Below, piece after piece: positions 51,144 to 59,881 of a DNA stretch of 64,000 nucleotides (positions within the stretch are counted from its first letter, which is position 1; the number at the start of each line of letters is the position of its first letter). Source of the DNA: Haloarcula salinisoli (GTDB lineage Archaea; Halobacteriota; Halobacteria; Halobacteriales; Haloarculaceae); contig NZ_RKLQ01000001.1 of NCBI RefSeq assembly GCF_019599405.1, positions 744,001 to 808,000 of the forward strand, in the 5' to 3' direction. A program made the translations under genes and the position numbers. The notes beneath the pieces are model-generated. The model did no database searches. It was not told the DNA's origin and saw only the letters and a program-made list of their open reading frames with translations.

Positions 51144-52046
51144 ATGGCGGGTGTGCGAGACTTTTTCAGGCTGCCGTCCCTCGGTACCGGTATGGCAGTG
51201 GCCCGACACGAGACCGGCGTCGTCGGTGCCAGCAAGGCGCTCGCCTCGCAGGTCCATCCTGTGTTTATGTTGCCGCCCCTGGCGACCTCGCTCTTTGGCG
51301 CCGTCCTCGCCGGGACTGTCGACCTCCGGGTGGCGGGGCTGCACACCCTGGCGATGTTCTTCGCCGTCTACACGGCCCACGTCAAGGACGGCTACGTCGA
51401 CTTCCACGTCCGCGGCGAGGACGACGACCATCCCCTAACCGTCGGCGGCTGTCGGGGTGCACTCCTCGCGAGCGCTGCGGGCTTTCTGGCCTGTACAGCC
51501 GGGCTCTGGCTGCTCGTCTCTCCGCTCGCAGCGCTGGTGACGGCGCCGACCTGGCTCATCGGCTACACGCACGCGCCCCAGCTCGACCTCAACCCGGTCG
51601 GGGCGACGATGGGCTATCCGACTGGTATCGCGCTGGCGCTGCTGGGGGGCTACTACGTGCAGGCGACGAGCTTCGGTCCGCAGGTACTGGGGCTGGCCAC
51701 AGTGTTCCTGCTGTTGCTGACTGGTATCAAGATAATCGACGACGAGACTGACTTCGACTACGACAGCTCCATCGACAAACGGACCGTCGCGGTCGTGCTC
51801 GGCCCCCGGCGGGCCAGACAGCTTGCGCTCGGACTCTTTGCCCTCGCGATGGTCGGCGTCGTCGCGCTCGCGATTGCGCTACCCGGGATTCCGCCGACTG
51901 CGGCGGGCGGGGCCGTCGTCTTCGGCGCCGTCCTGGCGCTTGCCTACCGGGCCGAGGCCGAACTCGCGACGATGCTGTTGATACGGGGGTCGTATCTCTT
52001 TCTCGCCGTACTGGTGGCTGCGGTGTGGTTCCGGCCACTGGTGTAG
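51144..52046 (+). CDS. UbiA-family prenyltransferase
   Basis: From ATG 51144 the protein is 300 residues with about eight helices. The two Asp-rich motifs are HVKDGYVDFHVRGEDDDHP (loop 2-3) and IIDDETDFDYDSSIDKRT (loop 6-7), as needed for Mg-diphosphate binding. The family prenylates quinones, hemes or lipid heads. The substrate is unknown. ATG 51192 is an alternative start; the frame extends to 51072 without similarity. Confidence 0.85.
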   Translation: MAGVRDFFRLPSLGTGMAVARHETGVVGASKALASQVHPVFMLPPLATSLFGAVLAGTVDLRVAGLHTLAMFFAVYTAHVKDGYVDFHVRGEDDDHPLTVGGCRGALLASAAGFLACTAGLWLLVSPLAALVTAPTWLIGYTHAPQLDLNPVGATMGYPTGIALALLGGYYVQATSFGPQVLGLATVFLLLLTGIKIIDDETDFDYDSSIDKRTVAVVLGPRRARQLALGLFALAMVGVVALAIALPGIPPTAAGGAVVFGAVLALAYRAEAELATMLLIRGSYLFLAVLVAAVWFRPLV

Positions 52047-52064
52047 CGCGCGGTCGCGAGCGGC

Positions 52065-52283
52065 TCACACAGTGTCTAGCTCACGTGTCCGCTCGTCCGT
52101 CGACCCACAGAGGGTGACACCGCACCGCAGCTCTGCGAGACAGGCCCGGTGCACCAGCAGTTCCTGTCGCCGGTCGTCCGGCCGGGGAATCGGCTGGTGA
52201 CAGACTCGACAGATATGGTCCGGGTCCGACGTATCTGACACACCAGCTGACTCCTGGGGCTGCGAGTTCGACGTTGGTTCCAT
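52065..52283 (-). CDS. Small zinc-finger-like protein
   Basis: The 72-residue protein has an Asn/Ser-rich N-terminus and then ICRVCHQPIPRPDDRRQE, HRACLAELRCG and LCGST. The spacing of Cys and His could bind one zinc. Such small zinc-finger proteins are common in haloarchaea. It is convergent with the UbiA gene. Confidence 0.7.
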   Translation of the reverse strand: MEPTSNSQPQESAGVSDTSDPDHICRVCHQPIPRPDDRRQELLVHRACLAELRCGVTLCGSTDERTRELDTV

Positions 52284-52384
52284 AGCTACTAGTTGCGTGG
52301 AAAGAAACGGCATCCACACCTTGTTAGATGCTGTTTAAACCAGGGGACTGCCAGTTCAATGTCCAGATACTGGCCAGCCGTCGC

Positions 52385-53533
52385 TCACGACCTGTTGAAC
52401 CAGACGTCGACGTGGTGGTCGGGGCCGTAGGACTTCCCGACGAGGTCCGGTCGGCCGCTGCCGGTCAGGTCGACGACTTTCGCCTCGTGGGTCTCGATGC
52501 CAGTCGCGACCGTCTCGCGCTCGAACTCCCCACCGCGGTTGTAGAAGACGAAGTGGCGAGGGTCGCTGTGTTTTCCGAGCCCCATCTCCGCGACGTAGAT
52601 GTCCGGCCGGCCGTCGCCGGTGAAGTCCTCGACCTCGAGCGAGTGGGGACAGAACAACCCGTCCGCGATGACGGTCTGCTCCCAGTCGGGCGGGTCGAAC
52701 CAGGCGACCCGTCCCGGATGGGTCCCCAGATGGGGCGAGTCCCCCTCGGAGAGGACGACCTCGAGGTCGCCGTCGTCGTCGACGTCGGCGACGGCGACCC
52801 GGGTGTTGTCCCATCCGTCGACAATCGTCTCCCGTCGCCACCCGGTCTCGGCGTCGGGCTCCCGGTGGTAGACGTTCGGCCCGGCGACCAGCTCCGTCCG
52901 GCCGTCGCCGTCGATGTCGACGACGGCGACACCCTCTAGCTCGCGCCCCCGGTCCACGATGTGGAGGTGCTCCTCGCCCCAGGGGCCCTGTCGCGGTTCG
53001 ACTGGGATGTCGTAGTAGAAGACGGTCTCGGACACCTGTGAGAGCCCGACGACTTCCGGCTCGCCATCGTCGTCGACGTCGGCGACGGTGACGTCGTGGT
53101 ACTTCTCGAAGCGGTCGGTGACGAGGTGGCGTTCCCACGGCTCGCGCGGGTCCGCGCCCGGTTCGAACCAGTACAGCTCCGTGTTGTCGATGCCCTGGCC
53201 GGCCACGACGTTGGGGTCGCCGCTGCCGGTGACGTCGCCGACGGCCCCGCCCACGTCCAGGTCTGGTGTGAACGATATCTCGTGGCGCTCGAAGCCGGGA
53301 TTCTCGTACCAGAAGAGGTTGGACTCGCCGATGCCGACCGCCGACCGGAACGCGGCCGTGGGGACCCCGCGGCGCTCGGCTTCCCAGACGATGCCCTTGC
53401 CGGGGAACCCCTCGCCGGCACCGCCCACGATGACGTCCTCGCGGCCGTTCCCGGTCAGGTCCGCGGTCAGACAGAAGCCGAGTTTCGAACAGGGGGGCCG
53501 CTCGTCGATCCGCTCGTGACTGAACCCACTCAT
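52385..53533 (-). CDS. FG-GAP/VCBS repeat protein
   Basis: The 382-residue protein has repeated calcium-binding-like blades of the type DVDDDGEPEVV, DIDGDGRTELV, DVDDDGDLEVV and DFTGDGRPDIY (at least seven), which form a beta-propeller. No signal peptide is seen; the start MSGFSHERIDERPPCSK is cytosolic in type. The function is unknown; similar proteins bind sugars or act in surface adhesion. Confidence 0.85.
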   Translation of the reverse strand: MSGFSHERIDERPPCSKLGFCLTADLTGNGREDVIVGGAGEGFPGKGIVWEAERRGVPTAAFRSAVGIGESNLFWYENPGFERHEISFTPDLDVGGAVGDVTGSGDPNVVAGQGIDNTELYWFEPGADPREPWERHLVTDRFEKYHDVTVADVDDDGEPEVVGLSQVSETVFYYDIPVEPRQGPWGEEHLHIVDRGRELEGVAVVDIDGDGRTELVAGPNVYHREPDAETGWRRETIVDGWDNTRVAVADVDDDGDLEVVLSEGDSPHLGTHPGRVAWFDPPDWEQTVIADGLFCPHSLEVEDFTGDGRPDIYVAEMGLGKHSDPRHFVFYNRGGEFERETVATGIETHEAKVVDLTGSGRPDLVGKSYGPDHHVDVWFNRS

Positions 53534-53801
53534 ACGTTGTATCCCGGGAATCGACCGGATAGCTCATGAGTAATCACCAGCTAACCAGCTCGGTCGGTGG
53601 TCTGGGACCGAACCGGAAGTAGCGACAGTGCAGGCCCACTGGTCGTCCTTCTCGGGTGCCTGTCGGTCGATTCCGGGCTGGGTAACTAACTGTCAGAATC
53701 GCGAGTCGTTCGTCAATGCCCTGCCCGAAGCGGTGGTCACGACCGCGACCTGTGGCGTCGAGTCTCCGAGGTGCCCAGCCGTGTCGCGACGGGCGAGGAT
53801 A
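53534..53801. other. Intergenic between FG-GAP and membrane hydrolase genes
   Basis: I find no gene in these 268 bases. There are two copies of a short CTAACCAGCT/GGTAACTAACTG-like motif, without clear meaning. It holds the promoters of two divergent genes. Confidence 0.5.
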
Positions 53802-54371
53802 ATGTGGCCGTGGACCCATCTGGCCTTTGGCTACCTTCTCGTCTCGCTACTGTGGCGCCTGCGTGCCAGGCGACTCGACGGCACGGCGGCCGTCGCCGCG
53901 GCGGTCGGGACGCAGTTTCCCGACCTCGTCGACAAACCGCTGGCGTGGGCGCTGGGGGTCTTGCCGGCCGGGCGCAGCCTGACACACTCGGTTCTTGTCG
54001 CGACTGTGGTGTCGGCGGTCGTCCTCTACGTGGCTCGCCGACGTTCCCACCCGGACTCGGGGCTGGCCTTTGTCGTGGGCTACGCCAGCCACCTCGCCGG
54101 TGACGCCATCCCGAAGCTTCCGGCCGGTGAGTTCGACTCGCTAACCTTCCTCCTGTGGCCGCTCCTGCCGCTCCCGGAGTACGACGGGTCGGGGCCGGTG
54201 GTCGCGAACCTCGCCGAGGTACTCGCCGCCCCGGCGGCGTACCTGCTTGCCAGTCCGGGCCGGCTGGCCTTCCTCGTCGTCGTCCTCGCTCTCTGGAGCG
54301 CCGACGGATTCCCGGGCGTGGCCGGAATCGGGCGCTATCTCACGCGTCACACGGGGCGCAGAACCGATTGA
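53802..54371 (+). CDS. YdjM-like membrane-bound metal-dependent hydrolase
   Basis: The 189-residue protein has a His in THLAFGYLL, the Asp in GTQFPDLVDKPLAW, a His in SLTHSVLVATV and another in ASHLAGDAIP, the metal ligands of the YdjM/DUF457 family, across about four helices. Family members are linked to membrane or DNA-damage responses. The substrate is unknown. Confidence 0.85.
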   Translation: MWPWTHLAFGYLLVSLLWRLRARRLDGTAAVAAAVGTQFPDLVDKPLAWALGVLPAGRSLTHSVLVATVVSAVVLYVARRRSHPDSGLAFVVGYASHLAGDAIPKLPAGEFDSLTFLLWPLLPLPEYDGSGPVVANLAEVLAAPAAYLLASPGRLAFLVVVLALWSADGFPGVAGIGRYLTRHTGRRTD

Positions 54372-54426
54372 GAGTCCCGATTCCCACGCCGGCGGTAGTC
54401 GATTGCAGCGCCGGCCGCCAGCGTCC

Positions 54427-55710
54427 TCAGGACTGGACGGCCGAGCGCTGGGGCGCCGTCGCTCCGTCGTCCGCACCGACGAGTCGCGACAGCAGGTCGT
54501 CGAGTCGGTTCGCGATAGCCCGGCGGTCGTACTGCTCGACCACGTGCTCCCGGCCGGCCGCGCCGAGCTGCCGACGGCGTTCGGGCGCGGCGAGCAAGCT
54601 GTCGAGCGCCTCGGCGATGGCTTCCGGGTCGACCTCGGCGTGGTGGCCCCCGCCGGAGACCTCGACGAACCGCTGGACTTCGCCGCGGCCAGTGACGACG
54701 ACCGGGACTCCGCAGGCGAGATACTCGTAGGTCTTCGTCGGCATCGCGTAGGCCAGTTCCGGGGAGTCCTTGATGGGTGCCAGCCCCACTGCGGCGTCGG
54801 TGATGTGGGCGGGCACCGCCTCGCGGTCGACCAGGCCGACGAACTCGACGCGGTCACCCAGCCCGAGCCGTTCGGTCAGGGACTCGAGACGAGAGCGCTC
54901 GTCGCCGTCCCCGACGAACCGCAGGACAGCGTCCTGAGAGAGTTCGTCCATCGCACGGATGCAGGGCTCCAGAGGTTGTGCGCTGCCGAGGTTGCCGGTG
55001 TAGACGATGACTGGCCGCTCATCGCTCTCTGTCCCCTCGCCCTGAACCGACCCTGTCCGTTCCGCAGCCGGCTCGAAGACGTCCGTGTCCACCCCGTTGG
55101 GCACGTGACGGACCCGGTCGGCCAGCTCCGCGCCGTACTTTTCGCTGACGGCGGCCCCGAGCGATTCGGTCGTAACCGTGATGCGGTCGGCCGTCCACAG
55201 GACGAGGCCCTGAAACCAGCGGCTCGCTCCGACCAGCGGGCTGTCGGCGTCGACGTAGCCCAGCGCGACCGAGTTGTCTATCCAGAGGTCGCGGACGTCG
55301 ACTACCCACGGGGTCCCGAGGAGCGCGGCCGCCAGCCCCGGGAGACCGGTCGTTATCGGCGGGGTCGACGTCAGCACCGCGTCGTACGAGCGGTGGTTCC
55401 AGCAGAGCCACAGCGTCGCGTGCAGCGCGAACAGGAGGTAGTACGGGAGCCGGCGCAGCAAGCCGGGATTCTCGACCTGGGGCTGCCAGGACCAGAGCCG
55501 GTGGACCACGACACCGTCCCTGCGCTCGGTAACGCTGCGCTCCCAGCTCCGGTCGAAGTTCCCCGGTGGGTACGACGCCGGCGGTGCCAGGACGGTCACA
55601 CTGTTTTCCTCGGCGACGTTGACCGCGAGGTCACGGATACGGGAGGCGTTGCCCCCCTTCTCCGGTGGGTACCGCTGGGAGACGAAGACGTACCGATTGG
55701 AGTCGGACAT
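54427..55710 (-). CDS. Family 4 glycosyltransferase
   Basis: The 427-residue protein has the GT-B fold: N-terminal YVFVSQRYPPEKGGNASRI and C-terminal nucleotide-binding region IVYTGNLGSAQPL, then MPTKTYEYLACGVPVVVTGRGE. The catalytic E-x7-E region is modified to EYLACGVP. It builds a surface or secreted polysaccharide. It is the first gene of the glycan locus and is followed by the toroid-formyltransferase gene on the other strand. Confidence 0.92.
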   Translation of the reverse strand: MSDSNRYVFVSQRYPPEKGGNASRIRDLAVNVAEENSVTVLAPPASYPPGNFDRSWERSVTERRDGVVVHRLWSWQPQVENPGLLRRLPYYLLFALHATLWLCWNHRSYDAVLTSTPPITTGLPGLAAALLGTPWVVDVRDLWIDNSVALGYVDADSPLVGASRWFQGLVLWTADRITVTTESLGAAVSEKYGAELADRVRHVPNGVDTDVFEPAAERTGSVQGEGTESDERPVIVYTGNLGSAQPLEPCIRAMDELSQDAVLRFVGDGDERSRLESLTERLGLGDRVEFVGLVDREAVPAHITDAAVGLAPIKDSPELAYAMPTKTYEYLACGVPVVVTGRGEVQRFVEVSGGGHHAEVDPEAIAEALDSLLAAPERRRQLGAAGREHVVEQYDRRAIANRLDDLLSRLVGADDGATAPQRSAVQS

Positions 55711-56140
55711 CGGTTAGCTGCCTCGCTCCCCTCGTCGGTCACCGACGACCCCGCTATCGCGGCGCTGTTTCACCGAAGGCGACCCCCTGAGACCGTCGCA
55801 TCCATCCGTAGCTGCGCTCATTGAACCATCGGATAGCAGCGCTGAAATCGACATTAGTATACGTTCTTTACCACTCCAGCCCGCTGTCTACGTGAACTAC
55901 GCGGCACTTGATACCGAGGTATATACCAATTCGAAACACACGGTTACGCCGCGATACAGCCCCGCGGACGCCCAGCTCCGGCGATAGTCCGGGCCAGTCC
56001 ATCGCTGCGAGCGGGTGCCGTACTCGCTGTTCGGCGCAACCCCGAATCGGCGGCGTAGAGACGATATAACGGCTCAGTAGCCCATTTCGACCGCGTTCAT
56101 GGCGAGCATACTTACCTACTGAGCACTCCGCGTTGGTTCC
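55711..56140. other. Intergenic upstream of the toroid-formyltransferase gene
   Basis: The 430 bases have no supported gene. AT-rich runs include CATTAGTATACG (55852-55863) and GATATAACG (56065-56073). The TATA-like GCATACTTACC near 56106 is 25 bases before ATG 56141 and would give a leaderless mRNA. Confidence 0.55.
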
Positions 56141-58105
56141 ATGGAACGCAGCGTTGCAGACAGGGTGGGACCGCTGGTCGATTCGCTCCAGTCACAGTTC
56201 CCACAGGATTCGCGAGTCGAATCGGACGACACCCACCTCGACGCCGCCATCGACTGGCTCTGTCACAGTCAGGACGTCACGGACACCGGCGGCTCGGCCG
56301 CGACGTACAATCTGCTCCTTGGGTGGGAAGACCCCTATCCCGAGACCTCCGGTTACATCGTCCCGACGCTGTTCGAGTACGCCGACCGGTTCGACGACGA
56401 CGCGGTCCGCGAGCGGGCGGTCGCGATGGCCGAGTGGACCCTCGCCACGCAACACGATACCGGTAGTTTCCCGGGTGGGACCGGCGGGGACGGTGACCCG
56501 AACGCGTTCAACACGGGCCAGATTATCCTGGGGCTGGCCGAGGCCTACAGACAGACGGGCGACCAGAAGTACCACGATGCGGTTCGGGACGCCTGTGATT
56601 GGCTCGTCGACGCCCAGTCAGCCGCGGGACACTGGGCGGACCACGACTACAAGTCCCGCCCACACGTGTACACGGCGCGTGTCGCCTGGCCGCTGCTGGT
56701 GGGTGCCGAGCTACTGGACGGCGAGACGGAGCCGTACCGCCGGGCCGCTCGACGGAATCTCGAGTGGGTCGTCGACAACCAGCGCTCGAACGGGTGGTTC
56801 GACCGGGCCAGTTTCGACGCGGGCGAGTCCCCGTTCCTGCACACGATAGCCTACACCATCCGTGGCCTCCTCGAAGGCGGCCGTCTCCTCGACGACGCCG
56901 AGATTTTCCAGTCTGGGAAACGAGCCGCCGACGCCTTACTGACCATCCAGTCGAACGAGGGCAGTCTAAAGGGGAGCTACGACGAATCGTGGACGCCCAG
57001 CTGGTACCACTGCCTGACCGGCAACGCACAGATGGCGCTCGTCTGGGCTCGTCTCTACGAGTTCACCGGTGACCACGACTATCTGGTCGGTACACGGACG
57101 GCGGTGCAGTTTTGCAAACGCCACCAGTCTATCGACGGCGACGCTGCGACCAGCGGCGGGCTTCCGGGCTCGTACCCCATCGTCGGGCGGTATATGTATC
57201 TCCGGTACCCGAACTGGAGCGCGAAGTTCTTCGCGGATGCCCTGCTGAAACTGCAGGAACTGGACGGCGACCCGACCCAGACGGACGGGACGTCGGAGAC
57301 TCGGACGGACAGTCCGGCGGCCCCCCTCCAGATGTGTCTCCTGGTCGACGGTGAACACGTCTTCCGGTGGGTCGCGGACGCGATAACGGAGCTGGTCGAA
57401 GCGACCGAGACCGAAATACCGCTGGTCGTCATCAACGAGGACGCGGGCCTGCTCGACAGCGGGAACGTCAAACGGGGGAAGCGGTATCCGGCCTACGCGG
57501 CCTATCGGATTCTCTCGAGTCCGTTCACGAACGCTGGCGACGAACCTCAGTACGACGACAGTGTCCATATCTCGGAGATTCCAGCAGTGCGTAACGCGGA
57601 GTGGATACGGACGTATCCGGACAACGTCGACGGGTTGTGGAACGAACTGCCCTCTGAGGCCGTCGAACGAATCGAGGCGACCTCGGACATCGTCTTCCGG
57701 CGCGGGTTCGGACTGATTCGGGGCGATATCCTGACGGCGACCGAACACGGCGTCATCAGTTACCACCACGGTGACCCGGAACAGTATCGGGGCGGCCCGG
57801 CCGGATTCTGGGAGTTCATGCACGACGAACCGACGGCCGGGATGATGGTCCAGTCGCTCCGGGACGAGCTGGACGCCGGCGTCGTCCAGGCCTACTCTGA
57901 GGTCGACCTGACGGACTGTGATAGCTGGGGTGAGATACGGAACAGACTGTACACCCAGTCGACGCATCTGCTAACCGACGCGGTCCGGACGATTCAGTCC
58001 GAGACGGTAGAGCCGATGCGGGTAGAGGAGTTCGGGCCGGTAAACACCCCGCCGTCAGCGGTCGAACTCGGGAAGTGGGCCGCGAAACACGTCCAACAGC
58101 AGTAG
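56141..58105 (+). CDS. Fusion of an alpha/alpha-toroid domain and a formyltransferase-like domain
   Basis: The 654-residue protein has an N-terminal toroid (about 20-370) with repeated helical hairpins (NTGQIILGLAEAYRQTGDQK, YDAVRDACDWLVDAQ) as in glycosidases and terpenoid cyclases. After a linker (370-395) comes a Rossmann-like domain with HGVISYHHGDPEQYRGGP and ELDAGVV, the pattern of formyltransferases of the methionyl-tRNA or sugar N-formyl type. It may edit a polysaccharide: the toroid cutting or binding and the second domain formylating an amino sugar. This is inference. Confidence 0.8.
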   Translation: MERSVADRVGPLVDSLQSQFPQDSRVESDDTHLDAAIDWLCHSQDVTDTGGSAATYNLLLGWEDPYPETSGYIVPTLFEYADRFDDDAVRERAVAMAEWTLATQHDTGSFPGGTGGDGDPNAFNTGQIILGLAEAYRQTGDQKYHDAVRDACDWLVDAQSAAGHWADHDYKSRPHVYTARVAWPLLVGAELLDGETEPYRRAARRNLEWVVDNQRSNGWFDRASFDAGESPFLHTIAYTIRGLLEGGRLLDDAEIFQSGKRAADALLTIQSNEGSLKGSYDESWTPSWYHCLTGNAQMALVWARLYEFTGDHDYLVGTRTAVQFCKRHQSIDGDAATSGGLPGSYPIVGRYMYLRYPNWSAKFFADALLKLQELDGDPTQTDGTSETRTDSPAAPLQMCLLVDGEHVFRWVADAITELVEATETEIPLVVINEDAGLLDSGNVKRGKRYPAYAAYRILSSPFTNAGDEPQYDDSVHISEIPAVRNAEWIRTYPDNVDGLWNELPSEAVERIEATSDIVFRRGFGLIRGDILTATEHGVISYHHGDPEQYRGGPAGFWEFMHDEPTAGMMVQSLRDELDAGVVQAYSEVDLTDCDSWGEIRNRLYTQSTHLLTDAVRTIQSETVEPMRVEEFGPVNTPPSAVELGKWAAKHVQQQ

Positions 58106-58212
58106 GCTCCAGCCGCGGGCGTCGTTCGACCACTGTCGAGACGTCTTCTGCAGCAGTAGACCCTTCGACCGACGAGTCGCGGGCGTCGTCGGTGCCGTTT
58201 GGGTCGGGACGC

Positions 58213-59715
58213 TCAGCCCCTGATGCCCTTCGTTATCATCTGGAGGTTGCTGCGGATGCCCCACTCGAACTGGGACTCAAGCAGCACTGCGACGCCGCCA
58301 TAGATGACCGCGCCGGCGGGGACGAGGATCGCGAACTCGACCAGGTTGGACACGTCGAGCAGGGAGCGTGCGTACCACAGCGTCCCGAACATCGTGACCG
58401 ACGCGACGAAGGGATAGACGTACTCCCTGTAGAGCGCTATCGACCGAAGTTCGGTCAGGTTAGCGGTGAGGTAGATATCGAGCGGGAGTATCGGGAAGAT
58501 GTAGGTGGCCGTGATGACGAACGCGGTGCCCTCGATACCCCATCGGGCTGTGGCCGGCAGGATGAACAGGCTGAACATGAGTACGCGGAGCCCCGACGTC
58601 TTGAGAATCAGGTCGGGACGGTCGAGCGTCTTCCACACTTCGCCGTAGTTGCCGGTGATCGCGTGACAGAGGCCATACAGCGCGAGTAGCTGCATCGTCA
58701 CGACCATCGGCGTCCACTGGGGGCCCAGCAGCAGCGGCACGAAGCTCGGGGCGACGAGTGCGATACCGAACGACATCGGGAAGGCGAGAAACGCCACGAA
58801 CCTCGTCGACTGCAACAGGGCGTTCTGCAGCGCCGAGATATCCCCCTGGACGGCCGAGTAGGCGGGGAAGGTGACCTGTGAGACGATCTGGGACATCTCC
58901 GTCGCGGGCATATCGGCGAGCCGGTAGGCGTACTGGTAGAAGCCGAGCGCGGTGGCCGAGAGGAACCAGCCGACGAAGGCGTCGTCCCCCTCGCGAGCTA
59001 TCCAGTACATTATCGAGGCGCCGGTCATCCACTTGCCGAAGCTGACGAGGTCTCTCGCCGCGTCGACGTCGAACGACGGCCACGGACGGTAGTCGTGGAG
59101 GACGTACGACAGCACCGTCTTGACCGTGGGCCGGCTGAGCGACGCTGCGACCAGTGCCCAGACGGTCGGCGAGTACCACGCGACGGTCACGCCCACGACG
59201 AACTGCGCGACTGCCCCGCCGGTGTTGTACAGGAAGTCCCGGTGGAACTCGAGGTCCTTCTCGAAGTAGACGATGGCCGGGTTCCTGAGCCCTCCAATCA
59301 GGGGGACGAACCCGATGGCTCGAATCAGATTCGTGGCCCTCGGTTCGCCGAAAAAGTCCGCGACGAGCGGGGCGGCCAGAAACAGCACGCCCAAAATCAA
59401 CAGCCCGCGGGCGATCTCCAGCAGCCACGTCGTATTGAGATACCTGTCGATGTTGCTCTCCTTCTTCCGGATGAGTGCGGCGTTGATACCGATATCCGTG
59501 AACCGCTTGCAGACGGAGAGCAAGAGCAGTGCAATCCCCATGAGCCCGAACTGGGCGGGCGAGAGCACCCGGGCGAGCACTATCAGCATCAGCACCTGCA
59601 GGAGGCGCCCGGAGATGTTGGTCAGCGTCGCCCAGATGCCGCTCTTGACCGTCCGCTGGAGCACCGAGCCGGTCGGAAGGAACCGCTCGAACAGCTGTTT
59701 GAGCTTCTTTCGCAT
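58213..59715 (-). CDS. Wzx-type polysaccharide flippase
   Basis: From ATG 59715 the protein is 500 residues with about 13 helices of the MOP superfamily. Typical segments are GIWATLTNISGRLLQVLML, VLSPAQFGLMGIALLL and FGKWMTGASIMYW. It should move a lipid-linked oligosaccharide across the membrane. It belongs to the same locus as the glycosyltransferase at 54427. Confidence 0.92.
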   Translation of the reverse strand: MRKKLKQLFERFLPTGSVLQRTVKSGIWATLTNISGRLLQVLMLIVLARVLSPAQFGLMGIALLLLSVCKRFTDIGINAALIRKKESNIDRYLNTTWLLEIARGLLILGVLFLAAPLVADFFGEPRATNLIRAIGFVPLIGGLRNPAIVYFEKDLEFHRDFLYNTGGAVAQFVVGVTVAWYSPTVWALVAASLSRPTVKTVLSYVLHDYRPWPSFDVDAARDLVSFGKWMTGASIMYWIAREGDDAFVGWFLSATALGFYQYAYRLADMPATEMSQIVSQVTFPAYSAVQGDISALQNALLQSTRFVAFLAFPMSFGIALVAPSFVPLLLGPQWTPMVVTMQLLALYGLCHAITGNYGEVWKTLDRPDLILKTSGLRVLMFSLFILPATARWGIEGTAFVITATYIFPILPLDIYLTANLTELRSIALYREYVYPFVASVTMFGTLWYARSLLDVSNLVEFAILVPAGAVIYGGVAVLLESQFEWGIRSNLQMITKGIRG

Positions 59716-59881
59716 GGTTATTCTGTCGTGCCGACGTCGAGCCTGGCTTCGACCGTTCGACTGCCACAATTCATCGACTCGTCGTTGAACTAAACGTCAC
59801 CTTGTTATGGTCGCAATAACCGGTTTCCCGATGGTGGCCGACGAAACCGGGGCTGTATACAGAGCGCCCGAGACGGCCGGT

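Noticed and set aside
54247-55824. 525-codon plus-strand open frame opposite the GT4 gene
   Set aside because: No domains and biased composition; the minus-strand glycosyltransferase has clear motifs.
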